64,000 bases of DNA. Source: Candidatus Sulfopaludibacter sp. SbA3 (GTDB lineage Bacteria > Acidobacteriota > Terriglobia > Bryobacterales > Bryobacteraceae). Every line of letters starts with the position of its first letter. Positions within the stretch are counted from its first letter, which is position 1. A model generated the notes under the pieces. It was not told where the DNA came from and did not search any database. It saw nothing but the letters and a program-made list of their open reading frames with translations. A program made the position numbers and the translations under genes. Positions 8,978-16,898 of the stretch are shown one piece after another. Where the stretch lies: positions 124,001 through 188,000 of the forward strand of contig CAMDCN010000009.1 of NCBI GenBank assembly GCA_945890485.1, written 5' to 3'.

Positions 8978-10318
8978 ATGATCGACGTAGTGATGCCCCA
9001 GATGGGCGAAAGCATTGTCGAAGGAACGCTGACCCGCTGGCTGAAAAAGCCGGGCGACAAGGTGGAGCGCGACGAACCGCTGTTTGAAATTTCCACCGAT
9101 AAGGTCGACACCGAGATTCCGTCACCGGCAGCGGGTACGCTGGCCGAGACCCTGTTTGAAGCCGGGGCGGTGATCGGCATCAACACCGTCGTGGCACGGA
9201 TCAGCGATGGCGCCGCGGCGCCATCTCCTGCTCCGGCCGCCGTCGTGAAGAACCCCGACGTTTTGGAACCCACCGGTCCGGCGCCTGCGGCCACACCGGT
9301 TCCTGCTCCCGCAGCGGCCGCTGCTCCGCCTCCGCCTCCTCCTCCCCCGCCGGCTCCGGCTCCTGTCGTTGAGCCTGCCGAAGCGGAGTTCGGCCTGCTG
9401 TCGCCGCTCGTGCGGAAGATGGCCCGTGAGAACAACATCGACCTCGGCAGCGTGAAGGGCACTGGCGCCGGTGGGCGGATCACGAAGGAAGACCTCGAGA
9501 GCTACATCGCCTCGAAGGCTGCTCCAGCTCCTGCCGCTGCTGCCCCGGCTCCCGCCGCTCCTGCCCCTGTCGCCGCCGCCGCTCCGGCCGCTGCTGCCCC
9601 GCCGCCCCCGGCCCGCGCCGAGGCGGCCAAGTACCGCATCGAGCCGATGTCGACCATGCGGCAGAAGATCGCCGAGCACATGATCGTCAGCCAGGAGACC
9701 TCGGCCGCCGTAACGACGGTCCACAAGGTCGACATGACCAACGTCGCAAAACTGCGCGACCGCCAAAAGGACGCCTTCAAAGCTCAGTACGGCTACAGCC
9801 TCACCTTCCTGCCGTTCGTACTCGCGGCAACGGCTAAGGCACTCCGCGAATTCCCGATCTTCAACTCGTCGATCGACGGCAAGAACGTCGTTTATCACAA
9901 CGACATCAATATCGGGATCGCCGTGGCGCTCGATGGTGGGTTGATTGTACCGGTCATCCAGCATGCCGATGAGAAGAACGTCGTCGGTTTACAGCGGGAT
10001 ATCGTCGATCTGGCCGCCCGCGCCCGTTCGAAGAACCTGAAGCCCGCCGACATCCAGGGCGGCACCTTCAGCGTGACCAACTTCGGCAGCTTCGGCAGCG
10101 TGTTTGCAACGCCAATGATCAATCAGCCGAACGTCGCCATTCTGGGCGTCGGCACGGTGGAAAAGCAGCCGGTGGTGATCAACGATGCCATCGCCATCCG
10201 TTCGATCTGTTACCTGGCCAACACGTTTGACCATCGTTTGATCGACGGTGCTTTGGCTGATCAATTCACGGGCCGCGTGAAGCAGCTGCTCGAGAACTGG
10301 TCGGACTCCGTCCTCTAA
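8978..10318 (+). CDS. 2-oxoacid dehydrogenase E2, dihydrolipoamide acyltransferase
   Basis: A 446-residue E2 core subunit. Residues 1-78 form one lipoyl domain with the lipoylation Lys42 in the STDKVDTEIPSPAAG context. Then come a Pro/Ala-rich linker, an E1/E3-binding domain (about 128-168; LSPLVRKMARENNIDLGSVKG), a second Pro/Ala linker and the catalytic acyltransferase domain with His419 and Asp423 in the FDHRLIDGALA motif. An AGGAGA Shine-Dalgarno precedes the ATG. Whether the substrate is pyruvate, 2-oxoglutarate or branched-chain oxoacids cannot be told, because no E1 gene is in the window. Operon with lpdA and lipB. Confidence 0.92.
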   Translation: MIDVVMPQMGESIVEGTLTRWLKKPGDKVERDEPLFEISTDKVDTEIPSPAAGTLAETLFEAGAVIGINTVVARISDGAAAPSPAPAAVVKNPDVLEPTGPAPAATPVPAPAAAAAPPPPPPPPPAPAPVVEPAEAEFGLLSPLVRKMARENNIDLGSVKGTGAGGRITKEDLESYIASKAAPAPAAAAPAPAAPAPVAAAAPAAAAPPPPARAEAAKYRIEPMSTMRQKIAEHMIVSQETSAAVTTVHKVDMTNVAKLRDRQKDAFKAQYGYSLTFLPFVLAATAKALREFPIFNSSIDGKNVVYHNDINIGIAVALDGGLIVPVIQHADEKNVVGLQRDIVDLAARARSKNLKPADIQGGTFSVTNFGSFGSVFATPMINQPNVAILGVGTVEKQPVVINDAIAIRSICYLANTFDHRLIDGALADQFTGRVKQLLENWSDSVL

Positions 10319-10325
10319 GGTCGTC

Positions 10326-11336
10326 ATGTTGCTCCGGTGGGCCGCGCTGCTGATTGTTTCGATAGCGAGCGCGGCCCCGCCGGATTGGTTGCCGCGGTTG
10401 GAGCAGGCCGCACTGCTCGAAACGCCGCTGATGCGGGCCGATACCCTATTTTCGGCCGCCGAACTCGTCTCCGACGGTCCCAGCCGGCTTCGCTTGGTGC
10501 AGCAGGGGCTGCTCGCCGTCAGCGCGGCACGAGCAGAAGAGGCGCGTGGCTTTTACATGGCCGCCGCGGCGGATCTGCTGGCCGAGGTAGACCCGGTCCT
10601 GGCTTTGCGGTTTGCCACCGACGCTCCGATTCGCCAGGCTGCGGCATGGCGAGCGGACTATCGCGGCCGGGCGTTTACGTTTCTGATCCGGAGGCGCCCG
10701 GAGCTGGTGGAGGAAGCCCTGCGCGCGGGTGCGTTTCACGTCCCCGCCGCCGTCGAACGGCCGGAACTCTTCCCGCTGCTGCTCGCCAATTTTCCGCGCG
10801 AACGCGCCCGCCTGGAGGATGTCGAACTCCTGTTGCGGGCAGCCGAGGGCGTGGCCCCGGCCCTCGCCATTGAGGCCGTTACGGCTGCCCTGGAGGCCAA
10901 GGGAACGCCCGAAGATTATGAAGAGGTCTGGATCGGCGACGTGAAGCTGGCCGGTGGGATGCGGCAGGCGATGCGGATCCGGATTGTGCAGCATGTGCGG
11001 CATTTTCTGCCCGATCAGTGGTCGCGCTGGGCGGTGGAATTCGGGGAACTCGCGGGCATTCCGGCGGAGCGGCCGGCGCTTCGCATCGAGAGAACAGAGA
11101 CCGTTGATCTCGAGGAACGGCTGCTGGCCAAGGGTCCGAATGGAGAGTACCTTGACGCGGTGATGCGGGGTGCCTGTGTGGCGACCGATTTCACGCGGCA
11201 TCGGGAGTGCGCCGCCGCCGCGGCGCGGGCGGCTGAGGTGTTCTCTCGCCAGGGCGGCCGGCCGGATGAGATGGGGCTGCGGAACGCAAGCTTGCGCGCC
11301 CGATGGTTACTGGAAGAAATTTCCGGTTTAAAATGA
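10326..11336 (+). CDS. Secreted alpha-helical hypothetical protein
   Basis: A 336-residue protein I do not recognise. It has a signal peptide (MLLRWAALLIVSIASA) and then an almost wholly alpha-helical, Ala/Leu/Arg/Glu-rich body resembling tandem helical-repeat proteins, with regular pairs such as LRLVQQGLLAVSAARAEEARG and LELLLANF-type helices. Three cysteines occur in the body's last quarter. It begins 7 bases after the E2 stop, so may share that transcript, and lies 33 bases ahead of the LysM gene. A role as a periplasmic scaffold is only a guess from helix content. Confidence 0.6.
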   Translation: MLLRWAALLIVSIASAAPPDWLPRLEQAALLETPLMRADTLFSAAELVSDGPSRLRLVQQGLLAVSAARAEEARGFYMAAAADLLAEVDPVLALRFATDAPIRQAAAWRADYRGRAFTFLIRRRPELVEEALRAGAFHVPAAVERPELFPLLLANFPRERARLEDVELLLRAAEGVAPALAIEAVTAALEAKGTPEDYEEVWIGDVKLAGGMRQAMRIRIVQHVRHFLPDQWSRWAVEFGELAGIPAERPALRIERTETVDLEERLLAKGPNGEYLDAVMRGACVATDFTRHRECAAAAARAAEVFSRQGGRPDEMGLRNASLRARWLLEEISGLK

Positions 11337-11369
11337 ACCCTTTTAGGGAGAGCCTGCGCATTAAAAGAT

Positions 11370-12005
11370 ATGTCGGAACAGATCCACGTCGTTCGCGAGG
11401 GCGACTGCATCACAAGCATCGCGGTTGAGTATGGTTTTGATTGGAATACGCTTTGGAACCACGGAGCCAACGCCGAGTTGAAGGCCTTGCGGAAGAACCC
11501 GAACGTCCTGATGGAGGGCGACGAGGTCATCATCCCCGCGAAGCGGATGCGGGAGTTGAGTAAGCCCACTGATCAGACCCACAAGTTTGAGCGCAAAGGG
11601 GCCAAGGCGAAGGTCCGGTTCTGCTTGCGGGCGTATGGCAAGCCGCGTCCCGGGGTACAGTATCACCTGCTGGTGGATGGCGATACGTACGAGGGCAAGA
11701 CCGATGCGGATGGCTACATCCAACAGTTCGTGCCGCCCAAAGCGACGCGCGGAGAACTGGTTCTGTTCGCGGACAAGAAGACGGAGAAGTACTACATCAT
11801 GCTCGGCCACCTCGATCCGATCACGGACTTGCGTGGCGTGCAGCAGCGGCTCAAGAATCTGGAGTGTTCCTGCGAGGTGACGGGGGAGATGGACGAGGCC
11901 ACGCGCGAAGCGATTGCGATGTTTCTGAACAAGTATGACGTCGAGGGGTCGGGAGAACTAGATGACGCCTTGCGCCAGCGTATCCTGCAGGAGCATGGGG
12001 GCTAA
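11370..12005 (+). CDS. LysM and peptidoglycan-binding-domain protein
   Basis: A 211-residue protein with no signal peptide. Residues 4-55 form a LysM-like unit (HVVREGDCITSIAVEYGFDW, then WNHGANAELKALRKNPNVLMEGDEVIIP). A middle segment (about 75-140) resembles an Ig-like transthyretin-type fold (GVQYHLLVDGDTYEGKTDADGYIQ). The C-terminus (about 150-208) is a peptidoglycan-binding type 1 helical domain (LRGVQQRLKNLECSCEVTGEMDEATREAIAMF). Similar LysM proteins with the WNH...RKxPNVL motif are, to my knowledge, often encoded beside type VI or other contractile-system effectors. Lack of an export signal fits loading by such a machine. It is 6 bases before the large putative effector. Confidence 0.8.
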   Translation: MSEQIHVVREGDCITSIAVEYGFDWNTLWNHGANAELKALRKNPNVLMEGDEVIIPAKRMRELSKPTDQTHKFERKGAKAKVRFCLRAYGKPRPGVQYHLLVDGDTYEGKTDADGYIQQFVPPKATRGELVLFADKKTEKYYIMLGHLDPITDLRGVQQRLKNLECSCEVTGEMDEATREAIAMFLNKYDVEGSGELDDALRQRILQEHGG

Positions 12006-12011
12006 CCAGCG

Positions 12012-14513
12012 ATGCCGAACACGACTGAGCCATTAGTGTGTCAAGAGGGCGGAGGGGACTGGCAGTTTCACGTGATCCCGCAACGGCGCTGGAAGGCCCG
12101 TCAGGAAACCTGCCTGAACTTCTCCCCGGCGCCCGGGCAGATTTTCGCCTGCAAGGATGAGGAACAGAAGGGCCAGGTGACGCTCGACCGGACGCTGCGC
12201 GTCTCGATTCGAGAGCTGCTCTACCCTGGAGACACGAGTGCACCCATCGTCGACAAATGGATCTACATCCTTCTCGATGGGGCCTATTTCGCCGAGATTT
12301 ACGCGAAGACGGCGACTGCGTGGGAGTATACGTTGAGCCCTTCGCCGACGGCGGCATTGACGAAAAAGTCCGGCGGCTACCTCCTGCTTGATCCCGGGCC
12401 CGAGGGGTCGCCGAAGAACTATGACTTCTTCCTTTCGCCGATCCGGCTGTCGGCGAATGCCCGGCAATATCTCCTGGACAAGACTGCCAAAACCTGCATC
12501 CGGGAGGCCTTCGCCCAGGCGATTGATGAGGTCGTCGAAGTGCCGGATCCGTTTCACTGGGCCGCGGACGCCCACGCGAAATATTACATCCCGCAACTGG
12601 ATGCCTGGCAATCGTGGACCGGCGATGCGAACCGGCAGGCGAAGCTGTTTATCGCCGGCGTGCTAGAGGCGTTAGTCGCCGCCGATGACCAAGCCGGCGT
12701 GAAGAACGAACTGTTGCCCGGCGAGCCGAAGCGCACGGTGGATGCCTACAAGCAGCAGGAGTTGAGCCATCGCCGAAAGGCGGAAGAGGCAATGGCCTAC
12801 GTCGCGCATCTTGTCGATTCGCATGAGCACCGGGCGGTCGAGATGGCGGGTATCGATGCCGGCGCGGCGGCGCTGGCCATCTGCTACCAGCAATGGGGTA
12901 TTGTCACGGGCCGGGTGTGCGAATGCGAGCCGGGTCGCATGTTTGCCATGAACGTGGTGGCGAATCGCGAACGGCTGCCGGGCAAATACCTGTTTGCCAC
13001 CGGCATGGATACGCCCCCCTTGGCTTTCGGCGAATTCCGCTATGCCTGGCTGGGAGCGCTGGCGGCGTTTGAAAATCTGCTGCCGCCCCTGTTCCATCGG
13101 CTCAACAAAGCGTGGGACCCCGTGACGACGCCGTCGCAACTGGAGTTGCTGAAGGCGTACCTCAAGAACGTTGACATCAAGGAGCTTTCCGGGCAAACGA
13201 AGACGATCGCTCGCAACGTCGTCCAAGGCAAGGAACTGCGGCGCGGCATCGGGCAGAGTTCCGGGGCGGGGCGCAAGTTCAATCGGAATCTCAGCGTTCT
13301 CGTGCAAAAGGCCGAAGAGGCGCATCGGCTGGCTGAACTGGCCAAGGGTCCAGCGAAGCCGTCGGCCCTCGACAAATGGCACGCTGACTACGCCGACGTG
13401 GCCGACGGACTAAAGGCAACCGCGGGCACCGTGATTGAAGTCATGAATTTCTGCAACGCCCTCAAGGGCTACCAGGACTCCGACCCGGACGGCAGGCAGA
13501 TGCGTGCCTTCGGGCCTTCCCAGTTGCGCTCGCTCATCGGCGCGGCGGCGGACCTGACCGCGCATGGCACCGGATTGCTGGACAAGGTGATTGCCCGCGA
13601 AGGCGGCAAGCGAATACTCAAAGGCATCGGCGCAGCCGCGGGGTTCATCTCGGGCGTTGTCGACATGTTGCAGTTCCAGGGCGAGATGGTGACCGACGGC
13701 TTGGCCAAGAACGACTATGGCGTGGCGGCGGGGAAGGGCATTGCGGCAGTGGGTGCGGCCACGGTGGCCTTTGGCGGGGCGATGGTGCTGTGCGGCACCA
13801 TATTGCCCGGCTCGGCCGCGCTGGGGCCGATTGGCCTTGTGGCGGGCGGAATCGGCGCGGTGCTGATTATCGGCGGTTGCGTGGTCGCAAATCTGCTGAT
13901 GGCCAATCAATACGAATCCTTCGCCAAACACTGCTGCTTTGGCAAGAATCACGGCGATGAAAACGTCTTCTTCGAGTGGACGACGGTCAGCTTGGGGAGC
14001 GGGACTCCCACCAGCGAAGCCCAGGCGTTGCTGGATCTGCTGGCGAACTACCGGGTGCGCGGGGCGAGCAATTTGGGGCCTTACGCGCACGTGCTGACGA
14101 TTTACCCCGGCTACGTGTCCGAGGATACGATCTTTGAAGTGAAGGTCCGCAACAGCTACTACGGGGCGGGCGTTCTGCGGAGCGGCGTCGAGGTCCACAT
14201 CGGATCGGAGCAGATTGTGCAGGTCGAAGGATCGACGCCGCTTTTCCCGGAAAGTAGCATCGATATCGGTGAGAATGGGCAGGTGTCCTACATCTCGATC
14301 TGTGTGACGGAGAATCACCCCCGGCAGTACGGGAAGGGATCGTACCTTGGAGGGACGGCGTGGGTCCGGAGTCGCCCGAATGGCGACCAATACACCTACT
14401 CGCCGCCCTGGGGTAGTTGGGTCAAGGTCGATATGATTAGCGGCAACGTAAGCAGCCTCGATTCCAGTGCTCACGAAAAAGAGGCTGATATGTTGGCTAA
14501 TCTCGCCCGATGA
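12012..14513 (+). CDS. Putative membrane-active effector with glycine-rich hydrophobic segment
   Basis: An 833-residue protein without signal peptide and without a family I can name. Residues 1-160 are mixed strand/loop with Trp, Tyr and Cys; 160-540 are mainly helical; about 570-630 is a long Gly/Ala-rich hydrophobic stretch (GKGIAAVGAATVAFGGAMVL, then LGPIGLVAGGIGAVLIIGGC) like the hairpins of pore-forming toxins; the last 200 residues are strand-rich with Gly/Ser/Tyr, like a binding domain. The layout resembles VasX-type or colicin-like type VI effectors. The preceding LysM/peptidoglycan-binding gene fits as adaptor. No VgrG, PAAR, sheath or immunity gene was seen. Function is inference. 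Confidence 0.6.
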   Translation: MPNTTEPLVCQEGGGDWQFHVIPQRRWKARQETCLNFSPAPGQIFACKDEEQKGQVTLDRTLRVSIRELLYPGDTSAPIVDKWIYILLDGAYFAEIYAKTATAWEYTLSPSPTAALTKKSGGYLLLDPGPEGSPKNYDFFLSPIRLSANARQYLLDKTAKTCIREAFAQAIDEVVEVPDPFHWAADAHAKYYIPQLDAWQSWTGDANRQAKLFIAGVLEALVAADDQAGVKNELLPGEPKRTVDAYKQQELSHRRKAEEAMAYVAHLVDSHEHRAVEMAGIDAGAAALAICYQQWGIVTGRVCECEPGRMFAMNVVANRERLPGKYLFATGMDTPPLAFGEFRYAWLGALAAFENLLPPLFHRLNKAWDPVTTPSQLELLKAYLKNVDIKELSGQTKTIARNVVQGKELRRGIGQSSGAGRKFNRNLSVLVQKAEEAHRLAELAKGPAKPSALDKWHADYADVADGLKATAGTVIEVMNFCNALKGYQDSDPDGRQMRAFGPSQLRSLIGAAADLTAHGTGLLDKVIAREGGKRILKGIGAAAGFISGVVDMLQFQGEMVTDGLAKNDYGVAAGKGIAAVGAATVAFGGAMVLCGTILPGSAALGPIGLVAGGIGAVLIIGGCVVANLLMANQYESFAKHCCFGKNHGDENVFFEWTTVSLGSGTPTSEAQALLDLLANYRVRGASNLGPYAHVLTIYPGYVSEDTIFEVKVRNSYYGAGVLRSGVEVHIGSEQIVQVEGSTPLFPESSIDIGENGQVSYISICVTENHPRQYGKGSYLGGTAWVRSRPNGDQYTYSPPWGSWVKVDMISGNVSSLDSSAHEKEADMLANLAR

Positions 14514-14516
14514 CGC

Positions 14517-15467
14517 CTAGATCTTCTTGGTGTTGGCTCTGGCCTTGCCCTGCTGCACCATCTTCTCGATCTCAGCCTGCGGCACGCTGATCGTCATACG
14601 GACGTTCTTGGCATCGGTCGTCAGTTTCATCGAGTCGAGCGCCGTCGCCAGGCCCGCAACTTCCGGTTTGTCCCGGTTCAGTTGCACCATGCCCGAGAGG
14701 AACCGGGCGACATCGGCCATGGCGGTCGCGTCCTTTTCGCTACGGACAGCGGCTTCCATGGTGACGTTCAACATCTCGGCGGCGAACTTCACCCCCATCG
14801 CGGCCTGTTCGATGCTGCTGAACATGTCACCCTTCATCATGCCGTTAATCTGGCCCGGCGTGTTCTCCGGCATCTTCTCGGCAAACTGCGAAACCGGCAC
14901 GGAAGTGACCATCCAGATGTCATTGTCGCGGCTCATGTCCTGCGCCTTGGCGTAGGTGGCAGCCGGCAATCCGCTCCCGCCTGCCCGGCGTTCGAGGGCC
15001 GCTTTCACGGCCACGGCATCGCCGGCCACGGCCAAGCCGCTATCGACGAACGCCACGCTATTCTTGTCGCCCTTCTTTGAGAACATCTCGATGCCCATCA
15101 CCGTCTGCACGATGTTCATGCCACTCTGCGCCAGGGCAAGCTTGATCCGGGCCGCGTCGAAGTTACCGCGCACGAGCAGGATGGCGTTGTTGCCCTTGGT
15201 GTTCGTGTCAATGGAGGCAATCACCACTTCGGTGAGGTCTCGCGTTGGATCGAAACCGGTCATGGCGGTGAACTTCGCCAGGTCCTCATCCTTCAGGTTC
15301 ATGTTCTTCATGAAGAACTGGCCAAACGGCGAAGCCTTGGCGCGGGCGATGTCCATCCCGGCGATGACCTTGGCGTCCGGCATGACGAGATTCAACAGCC
15401 CGGCATCGGCGCCAAATGCGGTCGAGGCCAAAAACAAACCAGTTGCGAGAAAACCACGAAGATTCAT
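14517..15467 (-). CDS. Secreted hypothetical protein
   Basis: A 316-residue exported protein of unknown function. The ATG at 15465-15467 gives signal peptide MNLRGFLATGLFLASTAFG; a TTG three codons upstream is also in frame, and an AGGAG lies 12 bases before the ATG. The mature part looks like an alternating alpha/beta fold (LLNLVMPDAKVIAGMDIARA, later DLTEVVIASIDTNTKGNNAI) with a basic, low-complexity end. Similar proteins are common as uncharacterised secreted proteins in Acidobacteriota. It converges on the putative effector with only 3 bases between stops and is 69 bases downstream of the propeller gene on the same strand. Confidence 0.65.
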   Translation of the reverse strand: MNLRGFLATGLFLASTAFGADAGLLNLVMPDAKVIAGMDIARAKASPFGQFFMKNMNLKDEDLAKFTAMTGFDPTRDLTEVVIASIDTNTKGNNAILLVRGNFDAARIKLALAQSGMNIVQTVMGIEMFSKKGDKNSVAFVDSGLAVAGDAVAVKAALERRAGGSGLPAATYAKAQDMSRDNDIWMVTSVPVSQFAEKMPENTPGQINGMMKGDMFSSIEQAAMGVKFAAEMLNVTMEAAVRSEKDATAMADVARFLSGMVQLNRDKPEVAGLATALDSMKLTTDAKNVRMTISVPQAEIEKMVQQGKARANTKKI

Positions 15468-15535
15468 TGTGTTCAATTGCTCCTACACCTCACCTAACGG
15501 TTATCGGATGCAAAACGTTCCCGGATTGTTCCGGA

Positions 15536-16843
15536 CTAAGGTTTTCCGATGGCATACAGCGCCTCGCCCGTCCGAATGAAGATTTGGTTATCGACGGCCA
15601 CCGGGCTTGCCAGCGTGTAGCCCTCGACGCGGCTCACCCCCAGAATGGTGAACTCCGGCCCGGCCTTCACCACCGTAGTCACGCCCTCTTCGTTCGTACA
15701 ATAGAGCTTGCCATCGGCCAGCAGAGGCGACGAGCTATACGTGCCGAGTTCGACGCGCTGCCCTTCATACACGACTTTGCCCGTAGCAATCTCCAGGCAG
15801 TTGATGATGCCCTTGTCATTCAGAACGTAGAGATATTTGCCATCGCTAGCCGGGGTCGGCACGTCCGGACCCAAGTTGTTCGTCCAGAGTTCGTTCTTAC
15901 CTGTCACATCCCCCTTGCCACCCGCGCGCAAGGCAAGAAAGGGCCGTCCCCGGCTGGCGCCCCACATCACGATGTCGCCCACGACTACCGCCGAGGCGAT
16001 CGTCCGGTTCGCCGGATTGCCACCGGGGTTGAACCCTCCCAGCCGCCAGAGCTCGACGCCCGTCGAAGGATCATGGCCCGTGACGACGTCGCCGCCCGTG
16101 ATGATCAATTGCTGCTTCCCCTGCACCATCGCAATCTGCGGCGTCGAATAGCTGTCCTTGGACTCCTTCTGCGCCGGCGCCGGCCGCTCATGGCGCCACA
16201 GCGTCTTGCCGGTTTTCTTATCGAGCGCCAGGAAGTAGGAAGGCTTCTCGGTCGTGAAGCCGTGGATGACATTAATGTACAACCGGTCACCGTCGAGTAG
16301 CGGGGACGAGGCATAGCCGTGGTTGATGCCGATCTCGCCGTAGTCGGCGATCAGGTCGCGCTTCCATAGCTCCTTGCCGGCGGCGGTGTAGCAGGCGATG
16401 CGAGCGTGGCCCGTGGTGGTCCAAATGTGCTGGCCATCGGTGATCGGCGAAGGGGAAGCCGAGTTCTGCTTCCGCCAGAGTTGATTGCCGTTGTCGATCG
16501 TCACGCGCCACTTCTCGCTGCCATCCTTGCGGCGAAGCGCGAGGAGAAAGATTTTGTCATTGGTGGGTTCGCCCGCGCGGCGCAGGTTGCGGGTTTCGTA
16601 GGTGGCGCTGGCAAATCCGGCTTCGGCGGTGGTGACATAAATCGTGTCTCCCCAAATCACCGGAGTCGCGGCGCTCCAACTTGGCATCTTAGTCTTCCAG
16701 AGGAGGCCTTCTGTCTCGCTCCACTTCACGGGCAGATTTTTTGCCGTGGGAGCGCTGCCGTGTTGTGACGGACCTCGCCACTGGGGCCAATTGGAATCGG
16801 CGGCCATCAGCGCGCCAGCAGTCAAAAGGAGTAGCAACACCAT
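15536..16843 (-). CDS. PQQ-like beta-propeller protein (BamB-like fold)
   Basis: A 435-residue exported protein: signal peptide MVLLLLLTAGALMA, then PQQ-type propeller blades with recurrent A-x-D-x-x-TGKxLW signatures, for example YFLALDKKTGKTLWRHERP, TAAGKELWKRD and VTGHDPSTGVELWRLGG. The opening NWPQWRGPSQHG is typical of the outer-membrane-biogenesis/BamB-like propellers abundant in Acidobacteriota and Planctomycetes. It has no dehydrogenase catalytic residues that I can see, so it is not called a PQQ enzyme. It diverges from the PIG-L operon, with about 50 bases between starts. Confidence 0.8.
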   Translation of the reverse strand: MVLLLLLTAGALMAADSNWPQWRGPSQHGSAPTAKNLPVKWSETEGLLWKTKMPSWSAATPVIWGDTIYVTTAEAGFASATYETRNLRRAGEPTNDKIFLLALRRKDGSEKWRVTIDNGNQLWRKQNSASPSPITDGQHIWTTTGHARIACYTAAGKELWKRDLIADYGEIGINHGYASSPLLDGDRLYINVIHGFTTEKPSYFLALDKKTGKTLWRHERPAPAQKESKDSYSTPQIAMVQGKQQLIITGGDVVTGHDPSTGVELWRLGGFNPGGNPANRTIASAVVVGDIVMWGASRGRPFLALRAGGKGDVTGKNELWTNNLGPDVPTPASDGKYLYVLNDKGIINCLEIATGKVVYEGQRVELGTYSSSPLLADGKLYCTNEEGVTTVVKAGPEFTILGVSRVEGYTLASPVAVDNQIFIRTGEALYAIGKP

Positions 16844-16884
16844 GACCCACAGTCTAATACCCCTGACGGGTGTCCGGGTAAACT

Positions 16885-16891
16885 AAGGAGG
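16885..16891 (+). promoter_or_regulatory. Strong Shine-Dalgarno deciding the PIG-L start
   Basis: AAGGAGG ends 1 base before the ATG at 16893 but 7 bases before the in-frame ATG at 16899. The spacing selects the second ATG. Confidence 0.75.
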
Positions 16892-16898
16892 AATGGTA

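Noticed and set aside
9290-9620. Repeat-like CTCCTGCC-rich tracts in the E2 gene
   Set aside because: They encode the Pro/Ala linkers that join E2 domains, not a separate repeat or CRISPR-like element.
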